From positions 692,836,757 through 692,900,756 of the forward strand of contig OX422209.1 in the NCBI GenBank assembly GCA_949130495.1: a stretch of 64,000 nucleotides of DNA. Direction: 5' to 3'. The translations under genes and the position numbers were made by a program. Within the stretch, counting starts at the first letter, position 1. Each line of letters opens with the position of its first letter. Positions 1 to 12,114 of this stretch are shown here, piece after piece. The notes beneath the pieces are model-generated. The model did not search any database, was not told the origin of the DNA, and saw only the letters and a program-made list of their open reading frames with translations. The DNA is from Sambucus nigra. Lineage: Eukaryota > Streptophyta > Magnoliopsida > Dipsacales > Adoxaceae.

Positions 1-12
1 GCCTTGGGCCTG

Positions 13-100
13 TTGTTGTAACCCGTTTGAGTTTCTATTTAACCAGTTTCTGGGTCGGTTTTAACCTATTGTTGTAACCCATTTGAGTTTCTATTTGACC
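13..100. repeat. Short direct duplication, 56-bp offset
   Basis: A segment of about 32 bases beginning TTGTTGTAACCC at 13 recurs almost unchanged at 69 (TTGAGTTTCTATTT follows in both). This is a local tandem duplication in non-coding DNA with no visible function. Confidence 0.7.
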
Positions 101-120
101 CAACATTTACAACCGTTTGT

Positions 121-1749
121 AACTATTCTGTATGAACACTAAAATATAATGCCTAAAAATTGAACAACCCTATTCAATTCTAAGTACATAAAAGCATTCC
201 TATTCATGGTTTGAGTAATAAACACAAAATTGAGTTCACTAGAATCTATATAGTGTACTGCTTCTAATTTTGATTCGTAATTCATTATATCTTGGGAGAT
301 GATAATTCACAACCTTGAGCACTATGGAATGAATTAATTCGTCTTAAAGCCACAGTGATTTCATAGGGCTCGATTTTTTTTTTATATAAATACACTGATA
401 AAATCTTTCCCATTAACAAGTACATTTTTCTTAATTTTGTAATTATAATTGTTTATAATTCTGTAAATTTTATTTAATTCTGTACTATTTAATTTACAAA
501 ATATCCAGTAGCAATAAACTCATCTAAAAACTTCTCAAATCTTTATATTAAATTTTATCTTTCTCTTCATATATCTCTATCACTCAAATTACCACCTCAA
601 ACTTGGTTTAGAATCCTCCTTAGAATTGAGACAATATCATGCTGTTAGGGGGCAGCGAAAGTTTTTACAAGATAAAAGCAATGAAAATAGTCAAGATGGC
701 TTGAGTTGATATGAATAGGTTAATTGTTATTAAGGACATCACAAAGTGATTTTGATGCCATGTCATATTTTCTCTATGATGGACAAAGTTTTTGTAACAA
801 ACATGCTATCTGGTGGCCACTTAATATGTTAAGACAGTTTGGTCAAACAAAATTCTTCCTTTTAACCCATTAGATTTATATTTTTCATAATTTCAAAATA
901 GGGTAATATCCCTTACTTCCAAATGATACCTTAATGATAAATAGGTTTATTTCTTAATACATTAATGATTTTTAGGGATTTAAAAAAAACATGAAAAAAA
1001 TTCTTATATTCCACCGTCCTTTACATTATCATCACTAAAAATCACATTAAGATAATCCTCCTTTTTTTAATTCATTAGTCCCTCCCATAAGCCCTGCTAC
1101 AGTTGCAGAAGTTTTGTTCTCCATGGACCCATGAAAGCCAAGAGAAGAGGAGCAGCAGCACTAGGTCTGGAACTGTTGCAATTCTCGTCAACTACTAGAC
1201 TAACTAGTATTTGAGTTCTTTTTATTTTTCGGATCTTGATCGGGTTTGAGATTCCCAAGTCTATACCGTTGGGGAACTTTGCAAGGGTCTTACCACCTTC
1301 TTGATTTACTATATTTGAGTCTTTGGAGTACTTTGGCATTCTATTCCGTATCGAGGATTTGTGCTTGTGTGTCGATTGTTGATTGATTTTGATTAATTTT
1401 TAATAATTAATTGAAATTAAAATATGTTAAAATTAAATAGGGTAGGGAGATAATATTAGAGAAAGTAAACTTCTTATTAATTTTTTGTGTCAATAGTGAT
1501 AATTATCACCCCTTATTTATAATGCAAAGGGGTTCCTTCCCAAAGACTTCTTTTTAAATGGGACACGGTTTTAATAAAAGAGGCCCAACCAAATGCGGAC
1601 ATCTGCATTGAATATAAATAATTACAACATGTATAATTAAAATAGTGATGAGATAAAATGCTAAAGTGAGATGAAACTTCTCTCTTTTTTTGTCCATAAT
1701 TAGGGCTCACCCCTTATTTATAGTGCAAGGTATGACTCAACAAGGTCTC
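121..1749. other. AT-rich stretch without a recognisable gene
   Basis: The only open frame of note is 1097-1339 on the minus strand, 80 codons. It has no recognisable domain, and no splice context or start context stands out. Around 1507-1545 and 1710-1725 the phrase CACCCCTTATTTATA recurs, which suggests a diverged local duplication. No RNA gene or promoter could be supported. Confidence 0.5.
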
Positions 1750-2482
1750 TGTTACACCCCTTATTTTTCATGTATCGAGTGGTCAAGCCTCAACGTCGAG
1801 AAGATATGAAGCGTTAATACAATTTATATTATTCTCAACATCAGGACAATAATAATAAAATACTATAAATAAATTTAAACCATCCATAACATGCGATGAG
1901 ATAAAATAATAAATAATGAAACAACCAAATATTAATGCATCCATTATAAATAAATAACATCAACTCAAATCCTATAAATAAGCTTAATTGAAATTGGGAC
2001 CAACATGGTCCATACAGTCTCAGAACTAATAGAGTCTATATAGAACTAACAACCTAATTTAGGAAATGGAAATGGATAAAATAAGGAATTGACGAGTCTG
2101 ACCGCTCAGCCCTACTGCTCCTTTATCCAAACACATGTAAAAGATTTTATAATATTTTGGGGCAGAGACCAAAAACTTGCAATAAATATCTTACTAAATC
2201 TATTCAATATTCATCACGTGACTCATTTATGAAATCATGCTAACCTATCGACATTCATACTCAAAAGATACCTCATCCCACATTATAAGTGCAATAACTA
2301 CATGAGTGCTCCAACTTCAAGGCATAAGTAAACTAACAAGTCTCAATTACTAAACCAGCAAGTAAACTATCGCATACATTTTCAATTACACCGGGGCACA
2401 ACTAACTACATACGTAAATCAATCCCCACTCATATCACCAGAATAATAAGATACTCCTGATCTCAAAATATGACATAATAAC
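1750..2482 (-). repeat. LTR-like fragment, truncated by the Copia insertion
   Basis: The stretch begins TGTTACACCCC, the form in which the minus-strand Gypsy-type LTRs of this window begin (TGTCACACCCC at 39435, TGTAACACCCC at 53968). Its AT-rich content resembles their ends in general character. No partner LTR, coding domain or target duplication was found, and the Copia element starts at 2483. It could equally be unrelated sequence with a chance terminus, so the call is weak. Confidence 0.28.
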
Positions 2483-3199
2483 TGAAGCACCTTATACTCT
2501 TGACTCACTTGAGTCTATATTGTACAAGTGTTCATCTAGTTTGGAAATTGTGACAAAATTGTGTCTATCCTAGAATCCAAAGAACCCCAGAGCTTGCTTT
2601 GCTATTTCATCTTTCTTGACTTAGTGATCTAGACCATATTACCAACACTCACACACAGTAGAATTGATCTCATACATTTCATATTTCATATAATTGTGTG
2701 TACATATGTTGAGTGTGTTTAAATCCCTAAAATTGATTTTTAAATATTTTTTTGGGATTTTATAAACATTTTAAATAAGTTTTTATTAATTAAAACTTGT
2801 TTTAAAAGTTTTTGAGGTCAATCTGCAATTAAGTATTGATGGCTATATTGGCTTAAAGTTTCCTTGGGTAGAATCCGAAAGCGGCAGAGACTTCAGGGTG
2901 TGTTTATAATTAATTTTAGACGTGCATTTGATATCTTATTATTGGCCAACATTTGTTGTCTTCTGATTGGTGGAGTGTGTGTTTCTTTATAGAGAGTAAT
3001 CCTGTGACTGTTTACAACCCTTGGATCGTTTTTATCAACGATCTGCATGCGTTCTTTCATAATCCCCCTGAACCCCATATGAACCAATTAGGAGAGTTTT
3101 AATCACCGCATATCGTGCACGCTTGGATCAAAGTCAATCAACCTTGACTCAATCTGAACCCTTGATTTTGAACCTTATTCTCGAATCTTCTCAGCCTAC

Positions 3200-3208
3200 T
3201 ATAAAAGG
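3200..3208 (+). promoter_or_regulatory. TATA box of the Copia 5' LTR
   Basis: TATAAAAGG stands in CTACTATAAAAGGAGCCC, followed about 30 bases later by the GA-rich leader. The same element is conserved in the other LTR at 13995, supporting it as the element's own promoter. Confidence 0.75.
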
Positions 3209-3331
3209 AGCCCTTCACTCAGCCTTCTGAGACTTTTGCCATTTCGTCCTTTTGAGAGAAAAGAGGGAGTAGAGAGAGAAGAGAGAAAAGAGAGAGAAAG
3301 AGAGAAACCAGAAAGAGAGAGAAAGAGTTAG

Positions 3332-3353
3332 AAACCCTAACCCTAACCCTAAA
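3332..3353. repeat. (CCCTAA)3 telomere-like run in the LTR leader
   Basis: Three CCCTAA units follow the GA-rich stretch, bounded by AAA on the left and an A on the right. The partner LTR has four units (14127-14154). The unit is the six-base TTAGGG type rather than the seven-base plant telomere repeat. It lies in the presumed transcribed leader. Confidence 0.8.
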
Positions 3354-4500
3354 TCGTCAAAACCATTTCAAACCTAAAACTCTTTTCAAACTCCTGTATA
3401 TCCCAAACATAACCTTGAGTGTTTGAGTGTTTGAGAGTTGGTTTGTGTTGTTGGTTTGTAGTTGTAACCTCTCCGTTCTTTAGATCTTATGTCCAACTTA
3501 AACATTCTTTCTTAGATCTATTTTCTACTTTATTAAAATTTTAGATCTGAGTACTTCATGTTACATTACACTTAGATTTACATATTTTGTTTCTCACCTT
3601 GAGAAATATATTGTTGATTCTTTTCTGTAAATGTTTTTAACTTTAAAATCAATAATAATGTTTTCTATTTCTAGTTCTCTTGAAACAAGACCTTTAACTT
3701 AGTTTGGAATTGCACTTGGTAATTTTCAATCTCAAAAATCTTTTTAAAACCCGAGATTGATTAAGATCTTGATACGTCCTCTGAGCAAGATAGCCGTGGA
3801 TTCTGGGATTTCTATAAAGGTCAAATAAGGTTAAGTTTTGTGAGAAGAGAGAAAAAGAAAAATCACAGCATATAGTCTTATATGTAATTTGTTAGGACTA
3901 GTTGTACATAATAAGTGTGTGTGTGTGTGCATGCATGTGTTAGGAAGCACCTCCACAAACATTTTCACCTCACCACACTAAAAGTGTTGGTAATAATATA
4001 TTGAGAACAAGAGTCGACATAAAGAACTTGAACAAATTGGAAGTTAGCAAACTGGGAGGACAACATCAACAATTAGAACTGCAGAGAAGTTATAAGGACA
4101 CCAGAGGGTACATTCCTAAACTTATATAGGTCTGAGTTGTATGCATGTTTGTTATATAGTTTGTAACTGTTAAATTTGTTTTAGTGGATTTTTTTTGTTT
4201 ACTCCGTAGAGGGAGTCATGGATGTTTCCTCAGTTGGGTGAGGTTTTACCACGTAAAAAATCTTGTTCTTAATCTTTCTACATCTCCTCATCTCATTCTT
4301 GGTTGTGCTGAGTTTAAAGTTTTTAAACTGTTTTTAAAACCTGTTAATCAAATCTTGAACAGATCTCGTACATACTTTTATTAAACACATCTTGTGTTCA
4401 ATTAGTTTTGATTTTAAAGAAAAGAGTTTCTTCAAAAAACTGTTCTGAGTTACTTGAATAGTTTAATTTTCTTAAACGGCTTTAGTAACAGATTTTCAAT

Positions 4501-4512
4501 TGGTATCAGAGC
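4501..4512 (+). other. Primer binding site, initiator-Met tRNA type
   Basis: TGGTATCAGAGC begins two bases after the end of the 5' LTR. It is the standard complement of the 3' end of plant initiator methionine tRNA used to prime minus-strand cDNA. It fixes the element's orientation as plus. Confidence 0.95.
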
Positions 4513-4571
4513 TTTGTAAACTCCTTTTAAAGAGATCCTGTGTTTCTGAAATTGTTTTCTGAAAATTAAAC

Positions 4572-6199
4572 ATGGACGAGAAAAATGAAAGATTTGGTAA
4601 CTTGACCAGACCTCCTATCTTTGATGGAACCAATTTGGCTTACTGGAATGTAAGGATGATTGCTTTCAATCAAGGAACTCTGGGAGATGATGTCTGGGAC
4701 ATTGTTGAGAATGGATACATTTTTCCTACTAAACCAGCCACTGAAGGAAGTAATGAGAGGGTTAAGAAAGTATTAAGTGAGTTCACACAAGAAGAGAAAC
4801 AAGTTTCTCGCAACAATAACAAAGGAAATAATGCCATATTTATGTCTATAAATCAACATGAGTTCAAAAGAATCTCATCCTGTACCACTTCTAAGGAAAC
4901 TTGGGACACCTTGGTTACTGCTCATGAAGGTGATACTAGAGTTAAGGCTGCTAAAACACAAATGCTCATTCAACAGTATAACTCTTTAATTATGTCTGAA
5001 TCTGTGTCATTTGATGACTTCTATATGAACTTGACTGATATTGTGACAAAACTGCATGCTAATGGGATAATATATGACATACAAGAAATTGTATCTAAAA
5101 TTCTGAGATCATTACCACAGAAATTTGACAACAAAAGATATGCTATTGAGGAAATGTGTGATATAAATCTCACTCCTGAATTACTCAGTAGTAAATTAAG
5201 AAATGTGGAAATGGAACTAGAATTTAAGAAACAATTGACCCAGTCCCTTAGGAAATAGACTAGTTCCAATCTGAGCTTTTCTTCTAAGATGATTAAACGT
5301 GAATTTGACATTCCCAATAATGACTCTGATAAGGAATGCGATATAGAAAGTTTGGACAATTAGATTGCCTTAATGTCAAAACAGTTTAAGAAAATCATTA
5401 AATTTAGAAACAACATGGCAAACAAATAAGACAAGTCCAACTATCCAACTCCCTTTAATCACAAACCTCATGAGAAAAGTCATGACAAACATCACAAGGA
5501 CTCTCACACTAGACTTAACAGAGACCTTAAGAAGACTGAATGCTTTAGATGTGGTAAACTAGGACACATTGCACAAGACTGTAGAGTTAACTTGAACACT
5601 CAAAACAAACACGCTAGAGCCAACATTTGCAAGATATTGGATGATTCAAGTGACTCTAAAAATAAGGAACCTGAGTCATCTGATGTTTTTGACCCTTGCA
5701 TGTCTTTCTTTGCCAAGATTATCTACAATGATGATATGCTTGTGTTTGTTAGTGAGGATGAATCTAGTAATTCTGCTTCTGATGTTTCGAATCATGCTGT
5801 TACTGGTTTAGATGCTTTAATTACTGAGAACATTGCTATTTCTACCTCGGGGTGTGTGAGTCAAAGGGAAAGCGATAATGCCGATGTCAATAGGTGTGTG
5901 AGTCCAAGAAATGAAGCCTTAGGGGTCACTTCACACACTACACTTAGTGACTCGGACAATGAAGATCTCCCAAATATTCACACACTCTATGCTAAAACTC
6001 TAAAGAAAAGCACTAGACTAGAAAAGATTGTGAAAGATCTCACCAAGAAGTTAGAAGATCTAAGCCTGATGGTCAAACTGAATGCTGAAGAGTATACTAC
6101 CCAATGTCTAACTCACGAAAGTGAAATAAAAATGTTTGATAAAAAACTGAGATATTTGACTAAAATAAATGAAACTCTGGAGAAAAAATACAAAGGGAC
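4572..6199 (+). pseudogene. gag: Copia gag, 5' part, broken
   Basis: Gag packages the element's RNA in cytoplasmic particles. The frame opens at ATG 4572, 60 bases after the primer site. It holds a Copia-type capsid region (FDGTNLAYWNVRM near residue 20; a KETWDTL motif near residue 112). In-frame stops follow at 5256, about 5361 and about 5428. The same frame then encodes a CCHC zinc knuckle (CFRCGKLGHIAQDC, about 5540-5581) and an acidic, serine-rich tail to 6199. Reading is then cut by the inserted solo LTR and resumes at 9143. The stops mean no full gag can be made. The family is certain; the lineage is inferred. Confidence 0.9.
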
Positions 6200-6865
6200 T
6201 GTAATACCCCGTATTTTCTGTGATATTTATTTTTGGGGATTTTATTAATTGGAAATTAATCCGGATCAAAATATTAACGAGATGTGAGTTAGTATTTTAT
6301 TATAATGTGCATACTTGTCATTATATGAATATTGGTAATATTGAAATTGTCGTGAGATTTAAATACGGTAATTTGGGAATTTTGTTTGACGCGTGTGACC
6401 GCCACGTTATGGTATTTTATTTTAAATTAAAAAGTGAATTTTAGTTCCATTAACCGTATGGTCGTTTTGAGTGCACCAACGCGTCCGGAAGGGTCGAGAT
6501 AGTCAGAAAACACTAGCCAAAAGTTTAGTTTGGGTCCCGGGGTATTTTTAGGCCATACCGGCATCATAAAGGGTATTTTGGTAATTTGTATTTTTGGGAA
6601 TTAAAAAGTGACGAAAATTGTAATTACAATCTGACTATTTCTTTAACCCACTTAACCCACTAACTACACTAAGAGACAATATGGGCTACGGGAGAAGTTG
6701 ATATACAATCCCAACTTACCAAAAAAACCAAACACACCTCCACAACTCCATTGTCTTCAACCTTGGGAAGAGCTTGAGAGAGAGAGAGAAGGAAAGAATT
6801 CTGCAGAAAGAAAGAGAGAGGACAGACTTAACTTCAAGATTCAACACCAAATTCAGAGATAGATT

Positions 6866-6874
6866 AAGGCAAGT
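6866..6874 (+). promoter_or_regulatory. Possible 5' splice donor (GC type) in the solo LTR
   Basis: AAGGCAAGT matches the consensus of GC-type plant donors (AG/GCAAGT). It follows the GA-rich leader at a distance similar to the matching sites at 17574 and 63019 in other LTRs. Splicing is inferred and no acceptor was identified. Confidence 0.35.
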
Positions 6875-7295
6875 GGTTTAAACTCATTTGATTCAAGCTA
6901 TGTTTTCCATGTTTAGGAATTTTCGAAATTGATTTTTGAAGATAATTTAGACCCATTAATTGGAAGTTAAAAGCCATGATTTATGTAGGAATTGCATGTA
7001 GTGATATTCTAGACGAATTATATGTTCTAAATAGAACCTTTGATGATTTAAAAATGGAGTTAGAGGAAGTTTAATGATGTTCTTGAATGGAAAATTTCTG
7101 GAAATTATTTTGATGTAGTTTTGATCTAAACTAAGCCTTTAAAGGATGAATTATGGGACTTAGAATGTTAATACTGTTGTAGGATGATAGTATAATGTTA
7201 TAGTAACCTTGTCTTGGAGTTTCATGCTTAAAAATGGAGTTTTGGGATGAAACTTTAACTGCAAAACGAAGCAGTCCGTAACAGACCTAGTGCGT

Positions 7296-7370
7296 TCGAT
7301 CGATCGATGTTCTTCAGTCGATCGATCGACCACCATCGATCGATCGAAGGTAAAGGTCGATCGATCGACC
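7296..7370. repeat. Four ATCGAT-type palindromes in two pairs
   Basis: Palindromic blocks of TCGATCGATCGA type lie at 7296-7307, 7317-7330, 7336-7347 and 7355-7370. Centres are about 22, 18 and 21 bp apart. The blocks pair with each other and could fold into RNA hairpins. Comparable blocks occur in other LTRs of the window at 17851, 38295, 49972, 56288 and 62655. Confidence 0.85.
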
Positions 7371-9142
7371 TTCCCAGAATGAGTAAAGTTTTTCCTTAAT
7401 TGAATTTTAATGGTGTTAACCCTTGAATAATATTATTGGAGACATTGTGAATACCCTTAACCTTAAGGAAGACCAGTAGACATGATTATGAGATTGGACT
7501 TTAATTGGAATTTAATTTGAGGAATTATTCTAAATTGATGAAATTCGTTATGTGAGATAATATTTGGGTTAATAGTGCAAATTTGAATAATTTGATGGGA
7601 TAAGGTTTGGGGCAGAAGTAAAGACCTTAGGTATAAAGATGTTATATGTGTGAATAATGGGAACTTAATAGTCCATTTGAGATAGGTTTTAAGTTTAAGA
7701 AATTACGACGTGAGACGTGTCGACTATTTAATTTATATATTATCGGGATACTTGAAATATTTGAATTTGGAATAATGGTATAAAGATGTAGAGAATACCT
7801 TTATTAATATCGAGATATCTAAGATGCGTGAATGCTTAGTATATAACTTTATGTTAATGACATACCTACCATACTTGCTATCACGGGAGGTTTACGTTCG
7901 CTTAGGGCCTTCTTATCCTTGTGTTGCCCGGATTTAGATTGGTTACCTCGATGAACATTGGTCATAGAAGGACTTATTGTGATATTAATAAGTCTGCTGA
8001 TCGTGGGAGCGTAGGTATGTGCGTGACCCATGTGATGGTGACTGTGTTCGCCTCCACTATTTGTGATGTTGTTATCTGAACAATTCCTGAGAGATTCGAA
8101 ATGTGTGATCCTTATGTACGTGATGTACCGGGATGGATAGCAGAGTATGTGTGCACTGCAGCTTAGCCTTTGGGTGCTTATATTGTATATTTATGTTGTG
8201 AAAATATACGGTTCAATGAGAAGGAATTTACTATGTTAAATTGTGAGTATAGTTATGGTGATGTTTTGAAAAGAAAAAGAGAGAACTTTTATAAAAAAAA
8301 AATGGTTTTGTTAGTAATTGGGAATCCGGGAATTAAAGTAGAAATCTCTATTTAATTATTAAGGTTGGAAATTAAACGTGAACCGAGTAGTAGTGTTAGA
8401 AACTCTTTGGATAGTTACGAGATAACACATGAATGGGTACAGGAACGTTAGGAGTGCACAGTTAGACGAGAGGTGATTATATCATGTGAGAGCACGTCCT
8501 AACATGTACTTTGCATATACTATTTTAAATGTTTTTAAAGCACTTGCAGGTTTTTAAATATCTCCACATTCGGGCTCTGACCCGTTTGCTTTCAAATCTA
8601 CTTTTTGTAAAACCATTTTAGGTGCCCAGCCACAAGGACACCATGCATAGGATTCTTACTCAGATGACGAGCTGTAGCTGTTTGTGGGAGCTACAGGGAT
8701 TTGCTTTTAGACGCTTATATCATTTGGATTCCTTACTCAGTATTCCTCAGTTGTAGGGCATGTTGCCCAAATTCTATTAGATACATTTCCATTTCAGTTT
8801 TTCAGACTTTGGCATGTATTCATTCAGTATTCAGTATTTCGTTATTTACTTCAGTTGTGGGATTATGTTGTGAGGAGTTTTCCTCCAGATTTACTTATAT
8901 CATGTGACGGATATTCTATTTACTTCATTATGGTGAATGGTGTTATTATTCTTCATTACAATTGTTGCATGTTAATCTGACTTTAATTAAAATTTGGCAA
9001 CTTACTTTTTAAATACTAGGTGGTTAGTAATTATAAAATGTTTTCGAAAGTGATGCTATTAACTGAGCCAACTTGGCGTTTTGATTTAATTTAATAAAGG
9101 AGTAGCTACCCGGTATTTAATTAGTTGGGGTGTCATAGGGAC

Positions 9143-9862
9143 ATTGTTAGAATTGGAACAAACTAAAGAAGAGACAGCAACTATTTTCAAAAAATTTACA
9201 AAATTTGAAAATAACTCAAACTATTTTGATGAATTTGTTGTTGAATCTAAAACCAATTATGATGATCAAACAGGAATACGGTTTTGCCCCAATTTGAAGA
9301 CAAACCTGACCAGACTTTCATTCTCTAAAAACTGAGTTTGACTCAAAACATTAAAATTTTAACATTGGGGAATCAAGTTGCTCTAAACATGAAAGTTCAC
9401 CTAAGGCCAAATACGTCTGCCCCACTATTAGGAAGAGTGAGTCTACATTCAAGACTGTCCTATCTAGGAATAGAGTTCAACCTCAAAATTCCTTAAAACC
9501 TATGTTTAGAGACTTTCCTAAGGAGACCCCAATTTTGAGCAATCTTTATTGCTCCTACTGCGATATATACGGTCACTCTTTTGATGGTTGCTATGCTAGA
9601 AGACTAGTTAAACCTGTCTGTAATCTTCCTATCTATCTATCAGAATTTTAACTATTTTAGGGGAAGCCGTAACAATTATGTTCTACCTAGACAACCAGAC
9701 AAAAACTCTAACTATAGGAAGAGAAAGACCAAACCTAAAAGAACATTCCCTAGAAGGATTCCTAAACACTTTCCTAAACCAAATGCTCATGTCTTTCATA
9801 AAACTCAAAATCATGCACAAAACATTTTTCAACAAAAATCGAATGCTAGAAAATCTTATCAA
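9143..9862 (+). pseudogene. gag: Copia gag, 3' part and gag-pol junction, broken
   Basis: This is the continuation of gag after the solo LTR. One frame (9144-9335) encodes a lysine- and glutamate-rich, coiled-coil-like segment and ends in a stop. Further fragments to 9862 include a cysteine-containing stretch (CSYC near 9552-9563) and basic, proline-poor sequence typical of the region between gag and protease. Frameshifts and stops prevent one continuous reading. Assignment rests on position and on continuity across the GGGAC duplication. Confidence 0.75.
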
Positions 9863-10462
9863 TTGAGAGCTAATAAGCGCAAAATGAAAACTAGAGCAAT
9901 ATGGGTTAGAAAAGATGATCTATTACCCCAGATGAAGTGTAACATTGTTATTACTGCTTTAAAAGCTGAACACACATCGTCTGGTTGGTATTTAGACTCT
10001 GGATGTTCTAAGCACATGACTGGAGATGATACAAAACTTTTGAACAAAACCAGCTTTGCTGGAGGAAAAGTTATTTTTAGTGATGGAGTATCATCTCAAA
10101 TCATAGGCAAAGGAACTATCCAAGAAGATGGACTTCCTGTTCTTGAAAATGTTCTTCTAGTTAAAGGTCTTAAGGCCAATCTACTTAGTATCTCGCAATT
10201 TTGTGACTCAGATCATACTGTTACCTTTTCAAAGAACAATTGCAAAATTCTAAATGAAAAAGGTGAATGCATAATTACAGGATTTAGGACTCCTGACAAT
10301 TGTTATACTGTCATGAACAATTCTGAAATCTGTAATGTTTCCAGAATGGATGACAACGAGATATGGCATAACAGAATGGGTCACATAAATTACGATAATC
10401 TTAGTAGACTGACCTCTCAAGAAATAGTTAGAGGAGTTCCAAAAATAAAAATCCATTTCTAA
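9863..10462 (+). pseudogene. pol: Copia protease and integrase N-terminal region
   Basis: The retroviral-type aspartic protease cleaves the polyprotein. Its active-site motif is intact in WYLDSGCSKHMTGD at about residues 42-55. The frame continues through the usual ILPVLENVL-like and LLSISQFCD regions to the integrase zinc-binding start (WHNRMGHINYDNL), which supplies the two histidines. A frameshift after KIKIHF at 10462 separates these from the CX2C pair (CGSC) at about 10471-10482. The order protease then integrase is the Copia arrangement. Confidence 0.92.
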
Positions 10463-11323
10463 CATTGTTTGTGGTTCCTGTCAGGAAGAAAAAATTGTTA
10501 AGGCACCTCATAAGAAAGTTAAAGATATCCTTACCTCTAATCCCTTGGAGCTCATCCATATGGACCTAATGGGTCCCTCCCAAACTGTTAGTCTCTGTGG
10601 ACACAGTTACATTCTTGTTATGGTTGATGACTTCACTATATTTACCTGGGTAGCCTTCTTAAACATAAATCTGACACTTTTCAAACTTTTAAAAAAATAC
10701 TTATTTGGATTGAAAATGAGAAGGACACTCAAGTAAATAGAATTCATAGTGATAGAGGTGGAGAATTCAAAGACACTGGTATAATAGAGTACTGTGACTA
10801 TAATGGTTACAAACACGAGTTTAGTGCCCCTAAGACTCCTCAACAAAATGGAATCATTGAGAGAAAGAATCGTACCCTTCAAGAGATGGCACGTGTTATG
10901 TTGTATGCCAAGAATTTGCCTAAATATTTTTGGGTAGAATCTATTCGTACTGCGTGTCACATTATCAATAAGGTCTATCTTAGAAAGAATTCCAAACAAA
11001 CCCCTTACGAACTTTGGTATAAGAAAAAGCCCAATCTTAAGTACCTTAAAACCTTTGGTAGTACTTGTTATGTATGCAAAGATAGGGAACACTTGTCCAA
11101 ATTTGAGAGCCGGGGAGATAAAGCTATTTTTCTAGGATACTCGCCTAACAGTAGAGCCTATCGAGTTTATAATCTTCGCACCAAAATTTTGATGGAATCC
11201 ATAAACGTAATTGTAAGTGACACTACTGTAGAGAGTAAGATCTGTGAATCAACTATTGAGGAAGAGCCTACAAATGTTTTAGAAAATGACTCTCCTGAAA
11301 TAAATGAATCATTACCAATTTAG
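10463..11323 (+). pseudogene. pol: Copia integrase, frameshifted
   Basis: Integrase inserts the cDNA into the host chromosome. The catalytic residues are all visible although spread over frames: aspartate in HMDLMGP (about 10558), aspartate in HSDRGGEF (about 10745) and glutamate in NGIIERKNRTL (about 10849). Two frames are used, 10545-10736 and about 10740-11323, joined across a shift near 10735. The C-terminal GKAYLLGYSP-type region is present as KAIFLGYSPNSRAYRVYN. The last frame ends at a stop at 11321 before the reverse transcriptase. Confidence 0.92.
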
Positions 11324-12114
11324 ATACCTGAAGTACCTAATTGGGTTTCTAAAGATCATCCCATGAATAACTTTGTTGGTAATCCTAGTGAGCGTGTGCG
11401 TACAAGATCTCAATTAAGAAATTATGCACATTATGCATGTTTTGTTTCCCTAGTGGAACCAAAGAATGTAAATGAGGCTTTGAATGACTCTCACTGGATT
11501 TTTGCTGTGTAGGAAGAACTTATTCAATTTGTCATTCATGATGTTTGGTATCTTGTACCTCGGCCTGATCACAAAAAGGTTATTGCCACATGTTGGATTT
11601 TTAAAAATAAGTCTGATGAAAGTGGGATAATAATTAGAAACAAAGCTAGATTAGTTGCTCAAGGATACTATCAAATTAAAGGAATAGATTTTAACGAGAC
11701 CTTTGCTCCTGTTACTCATTTAGAATCTATTCGTCTTCTCTTTTCCATAGCTTGCCACTTGCATTTTACACTCTACCAAATGGATGTCAAATCTGCATTC
11801 CTTAATGGAATATTGACTGAAGAGACGTCGAACAACCAAAAGGGTTCATTGACCCTCAATATCCAAATCATGTATTTCATTTTAAAAAGGCTTTATATGG
11901 CCTTAAACAAGTGCCTAGAGCCTGCTATGAGCGTCTTTCCAGTTTCCTCTTAGATAAAGGTTTCAAAAGAGGTGGAAATGATCAAACCCTATTTGTCAAA
12001 CATTTTGGCAAACACATCATTATTGCTCAAGTTTATGTTGACGATATTATCTTTGGATCAACTTCTCCCTCAGAAGTCAAATCCTTCTCTAAGATTATGC
12101 ATAAGGAGTTTTAA
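11324..12114 (+). pseudogene. pol: Copia reverse transcriptase, broken
   Basis: The polymerase domain follows integrase. A stop at about 11511 replaces the glutamine expected in the AVQEEL start. Further on, KARLVAQGY, FAPVTHLESIR and QMDVKSAFLNG are readable, and the last of these contains the first catalytic aspartate. A frameshift near 11850-11910 follows, then PRACYERL and the intact catalytic YVDDIIFGS motif (about 12035-12061). The frame stops at 12112. Catalytic residues survive, but continuity is lost in at least three places. Confidence 0.93.

Larger units (their letters stand above)
2483..4498 (+). repeat. 5' LTR of the Copia element
   Basis: It begins TGAAG and ends TTTTCA, giving TG...CA termini, and matches 13279-15273 almost throughout with scattered substitutions. 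U3 holds a TATA box at 3200. A GA-rich leader (3250-3330) and a CCCTAA run (3332) follow it. The probable transcript start is about 30 bases after the TATA box, leaving roughly 1.2 kb of R and U5. Confidence 0.95.
6200..9137 (+). mobile_element. Solo LTR (2.9 kb) inserted in the Copia gag
   Basis: The insertion begins TGTAATACCCC and ends GGGGTGTCATA, with the last bases mutated from the usual ACA. It is flanked by the exact 5-bp duplication GGGAC (6195-6199 and 9138-9142). No primer site, gag or pol is present, so it is best read as a solo LTR left by recombination between the LTRs of a Gypsy-type element. Near 6770-6820 lies a GA-rich leader, followed by an AAGGCAAGT site and the paired ATCGAT palindromes at 7296-7370. 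The termini resemble those of the non-coding element at 38644-63602 in style, but the body differs. Confidence 0.9.

Noticed and set aside
1097..1339. 80-codon minus-strand frame as a gene
   Set aside because: No recognisable domain, no supporting exon neighbours, and AT-rich repeat-like surroundings.
2893..3087. 64-codon frame conserved at 13688-13882
   Set aside because: Conservation is due to the paired Copia LTRs, not to a coding role.
5021..5359. 112-codon minus-strand frame
   Set aside because: Antisense shadow of the Copia gag.
6220..6444. Frame crossing the solo LTR start
   Set aside because: It lies within the LTR U3 and is broken by the insertion boundary; no domain.
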